From NCBI GenBank assembly GCA_021295755.1, contig JAGWBT010000026.1, forward strand, positions 6,585-51,713: DNA of 45,129 bases, in the 5' to 3' direction. A program made the translations under genes and the position numbers. The DNA is from Candidatus Poribacteria bacterium. Lineage in GTDB: Bacteria; Poribacteria; WGA-4E; PCPOR2b. The notes below the pieces were generated by a model. That model searched no databases, was not told the origin of the DNA, and was given only the letters and a program-made list of their open reading frames with translations. Below, in pieces: positions 43,299-45,129 of this stretch (the first letter of the stretch is position 1; every line of letters begins with the position of its first letter).

Positions 43299-43880
43299 CT
43301 AGTTATTTTCCAAGTTTGCCAGTAGATCCGCAATTCCTTTGCCTGAATGTGCAGAGATTTGAACCGCAAACCGTTCCCGAATATCTTCAAATGCAAGTTC
43401 AACCGTAAAGTCGGTCCCACCGTACATCTGCTCTAGCACCGCGGTTAAGTCCGGCTGAATCGCATCAAACATCTCTTGGGTGTTCGGTGCAATATGGCGA
43501 TTGTTAATAAAAAACAGAATCTCATCTCCGTTTAGATGTACAGCGTTCTCTAGTTCTTCGGCCTCTTCTATACGAACGCATCTTTGAAGCGTTTCAGTAA
43601 ACGCCTGATGAATCTTTTCGCGATTCTTCCCTTCTACCTTATGCTTCCGGTTATAGAGAAAACCGTGACGACTTCTGGCTGCATCAATGCTATAATTGGT
43701 GCTTGCCGAAATTAGCAGAACGCCTGGACCCGCATGGGTAAACGAGTAATCGGCGTAGTTCAGGTACTCTTCTGGTTCCCCTTCTGCCATCCACCTGTTG
43801 AAGACCCTGATGAAATTCTCGTAATTGATATGGCTGTCTTCGGTGGTGAAGACCTTGATGTTAATCTGTTGTAGATCCAT
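43299..43880 (-). CDS. Conserved hypothetical protein upstream of moeB
   Basis: This 193-aa soluble protein belongs to no family I can name. Noticeable segments are NIKVFTTEDSHINYENFI, then RVFNRWM, YADYSFTHAGPGVLLISAS with the HAGPGV turn, and RSRHGFLYNRKHKVEGKN. The second half is helical (AFTETLQRCVRIEEAEEL). The HAGPG and LYNRK features look like conserved turns of a single alpha/beta domain, not an enzyme motif. There is no signal or membrane segment. It precedes moeB by 37 bp, suggesting a link to sulfur carrier or ubiquitin-like activation, which is inference. An AT-rich TATAAT sits just before the ATG. Confidence 0.7.
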   Translation of the reverse strand: MDLQQINIKVFTTEDSHINYENFIRVFNRWMAEGEPEEYLNYADYSFTHAGPGVLLISASTNYSIDAARSRHGFLYNRKHKVEGKNREKIHQAFTETLQRCVRIEEAEELENAVHLNGDEILFFINNRHIAPNTQEMFDAIQPDLTAVLEQMYGGTDFTVELAFEDIRERFAVQISAHSGKGIADLLANLENN

Positions 43881-43955
43881 AGGTAATTATAACCGTAAAT
43901 TCCTTTCTACGGAAGTTTAGCCCCGCTTACCACACTTATTGCAGGGCATTTGCTT

Positions 43956-44345
43956 TTATTTGGAACTCCTTAACTCAAAAGCCCTAACTATAACGTATGC
44001 AATTAAGGCAAATATAAATACCACTAAGTACATCCAAGCAATTGATTGAAGGGTTTCGATGATGGTTCGATACAGTTCTAGTATCCATCGCTTGTCATTC
44101 AACTCCAAAACCCGGGAATCTTTGGCAGGTGCACTTATATATCTTTCTAGCTGATGTATTCTCACGCCCCCGGAAATGCCAACTACATAAGCAGCAAATT
44201 TCACATATTTGTGCCATGCACTGCTGATCTCGTCCTGAATAATGCGCCTGAAGATGGCGGCAATCGGCTTATCAAAGACCTTCACAACGCAAAATGAGAC
44301 AACAACCGCTAAGACGAATGTGACCAACAGTAAGGCAAAAAACAT
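43956..44345 (-). CDS. Small two-helix membrane protein, unknown
   Basis: This 129-aa product has a hydrophobic segment at about 2-22 and another at about 100-121, separated by an amphipathic, charged region (KPIAAIFRRIIQDEISSAWHK). The topology could place the central loop outside or inside. An excellent SD (GCAGGAGGAAGGATAT) precedes the ATG. No family is recognised. It follows the HicB-like gene by 24 bp on the same strand, so it is probably part of the toxin-antitoxin transcript. Confidence 0.6.
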   Translation of the reverse strand: MFFALLLVTFVLAVVVSFCVVKVFDKPIAAIFRRIIQDEISSAWHKYVKFAAYVVGISGGVRIHQLERYISAPAKDSRVLELNDKRWILELYRTIIETLQSIAWMYLVVFIFALIAYVIVRAFELRSSK

Positions 44346-44369
44346 ATATCCTTCCTCCTGCTTGTTAGG

Positions 44370-44642
44370 TCAGGCAGTCGTTAAGAGTTCGGCAACGTTC
44401 CTACCAATAGTTGGGGGTGGTAGTGCCTTATTTTCTTGATGAGCGATTACCAACCACTCATCAACAATCCGGCATAACTCCCGATGTACTTCAACTTCAT
44501 CGTCGCCATGACAACACGGGCCAATCACTCCTGGACAATAACCGATGAAGCATTGGTCCTCTTCAGACCATTCGACAATCTTGCCTTGATTGGTTTCACT
44601 TGAAATCCAACGTTGGTTCCGTATTTGTCGTATTTTCACCAT
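44370..44642 (-). CDS. HicB-like antitoxin-type protein
   Basis: This 90-aa protein has the partial RNase H fold of HicB: GKIVEWSEEDQCFIGYCPGV, GPCCHGDDEVEVHRELCRI and VDEWLVIAHQENKALPPP. This strand-helix pattern with a VxWSEEDxxFIxxCPG start is typical of HicB/DUF1902 antitoxins. No DNA-binding HTH is apparent after it, and no hicA lies next to it. Its start overlaps the VapC-like stop by 7 bp, so it is co-translated with a PIN toxin instead. The role is uncertain. Confidence 0.65.
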   Translation of the reverse strand: MVKIRQIRNQRWISSETNQGKIVEWSEEDQCFIGYCPGVIGPCCHGDDEVEVHRELCRIVDEWLVIAHQENKALPPPTIGRNVAELLTTA

Positions 44643-45022
44643 TCTCTGTCTATGCCGTAAGCATCAAAGACGGTGTCTACACTAATTATTGGGAGGTTTT
44701 CAACAAGCCCTTGAGCGATTATCAAACGGTCAAACGGATCTCGGTGATGAAAAGGTAACGTAGTCAGCTTTATGAGGCTATCAACTGTGATATCCAATAT
44801 GTCAATGCGATTGAGATGCAGTTGTTCTGGAAACATCTGCTCAAACGGTTCGCCTAAATCAAGTTTCCTTAACCTCGTTTTGATTGCTATCTCCCATAGG
44901 CTGGCGATGCTGCAGAAACTTTCGTGACTTGAACTCTCAATTAACTGTCGTGCTCTGTGGCTCAGTTTTTTGTCGTTATCGAGAAACCAAAGCAGCGCAT
45001 TCGTATCAAGCAGGTATCTCAT
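44636..45022 (-). CDS. PIN-domain toxin, VapC-type
   Basis: This 128-aa PIN-domain ribonuclease is of the type that cleaves initiator tRNA or rRNA. The four acidic residues expected for metal binding are visible: Asp6 in LLDTNALLWFL, Glu44 in ASLWEIAIKTRL, Asp96 in HHRDPFDRLIIAQ, and a last Asp in ISVDTVFDAYGI. The length fits the VapC family. The ATG overlaps the stop of the upstream antitoxin gene by 3 bp and the stop overlaps the HicB-like start, so all three are one operon. Confidence 0.85.
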   Translation of the reverse strand: MRYLLDTNALLWFLDNDKKLSHRARQLIESSSHESFCSIASLWEIAIKTRLRKLDLGEPFEQMFPEQLHLNRIDILDITVDSLIKLTTLPFHHRDPFDRLIIAQGLVENLPIISVDTVFDAYGIDREW

Positions 45023-45129
45023 TCCATGTACTCTTTGAAATCTGGGAGTTCATCGTCAAAATCTTCACTGATGTGAATAAGTCCTTTCGCGCTTCCAGCG
45101 ACAGCCTTTAACCACGGTTCCAGAAAAAT
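45019..45129 (-). CDS. Antitoxin of the VapC-like toxin, 3' part (cut by window edge)
   Basis: The last 36 codons read out from the window edge are in frame and end AVAGSAKGLIHISEDFDDEL, then PDFKEYME and TGA at 45019-45021. The SAKGLIxIxxDFDxxLxDFxEYM pattern is the usual tail of antitoxins (DUF2281 type) that precede VapC-type PIN toxins. The 5' part lies beyond 45129. The stop overlaps the toxin start. Confidence 0.75.
   Translation of the reverse strand: MFLEPWLKAVAGSAKGLIHISEDFDDELPDFKEYME

Noticed and set aside
1-45129. CRISPR array, rRNA or tRNA genes
   Set aside because: No set of evenly spaced direct repeats and no tRNA/rRNA-like stretch was noticed while reading both strands; a tRNAscan or CRISPR search was not possible here.

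Overview
The window reads as chromosomal DNA of a diderm bacterium: it has lipoprotein signal peptides, consensus TTGACA/TATAAT promoters and strong Shine-Dalgarno (SD) sites. The gene mix suggests a lineage near the FCB/Poribacteria group. Supporting features are a PorX-like PglZ response regulator with its kinase, a phytanoyl-CoA dioxygenase, FIST, Gfo/Idh/MocA, CocE and YCF48 proteins, RNase HIII, and dispersed palindromic repeats. This placement is inference from gene content; no rRNA gene is present.

Layout. 0-7.2 kb: a sugar kinase and a GDPD phosphodiesterase between two MITE-like repeats, then a leftward run of parallel beta-helix lipoprotein, RNase HIII, a (frameshifted) AAA ATPase, a TOPRIM-like partner protein and ThiI with a damaged 5' end. 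7.3-13.4 kb: a rightward histidine kinase/PglZ response regulator pair, RNase E/G, and the L21-L27 operon with its own promoter, leader hairpin and terminator. 13.6-16.3 kb: a full-length P-type ATPase homologue that has lost most catalytic motifs. 16.4-20.8 kb: a SelA-like PLP enzyme divergent from a Gfo/Idh/MocA oxidoreductase, and a disrupted sodium:amino acid symporter.

20.8-35.2 kb: a branched-chain amino acid ABC transporter split into livK-livH-livM and livG-livF blocks about 7 kb apart. Each block lies just downstream of an intact gene (a lipoprotein gene; thrC) and is followed by a decayed copy of that same gene's 3' end. Between the blocks lie ATP-grasp, FIST, CocE hydrolase, phytanoyl-CoA dioxygenase and membrane-protein genes. 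argF and thrC form an overlapping pair behind a consensus promoter.

35.3-45.1 kb: a glutaredoxin-like protein and a peroxiredoxin, then leftward amino acid genes (aminotransferase, thrB, obg, proB), a YCF48 beta-propeller protein, a MoeB/ThiF-type E1 enzyme with an unknown neighbour, and a toxin-antitoxin-like cluster (partial antitoxin, VapC-type PIN, HicB-like protein) at the right edge.

Themes. Amino acid metabolism (thrB, thrC, proB, argF, aminotransferase) sits near amino acid uptake (liv, symporter). Four reading-frame breaks (two in the AAA ATPase, one each in the symporter and livH) are each repaired by adding one base to a run of three or four G/C, so base-calling error must be excluded before these are called pseudogenes. 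The most unusual items are the degenerate P-type ATPase, the repeated liv/3'-end duplication pattern and the ATPase/TOPRIM-like module.
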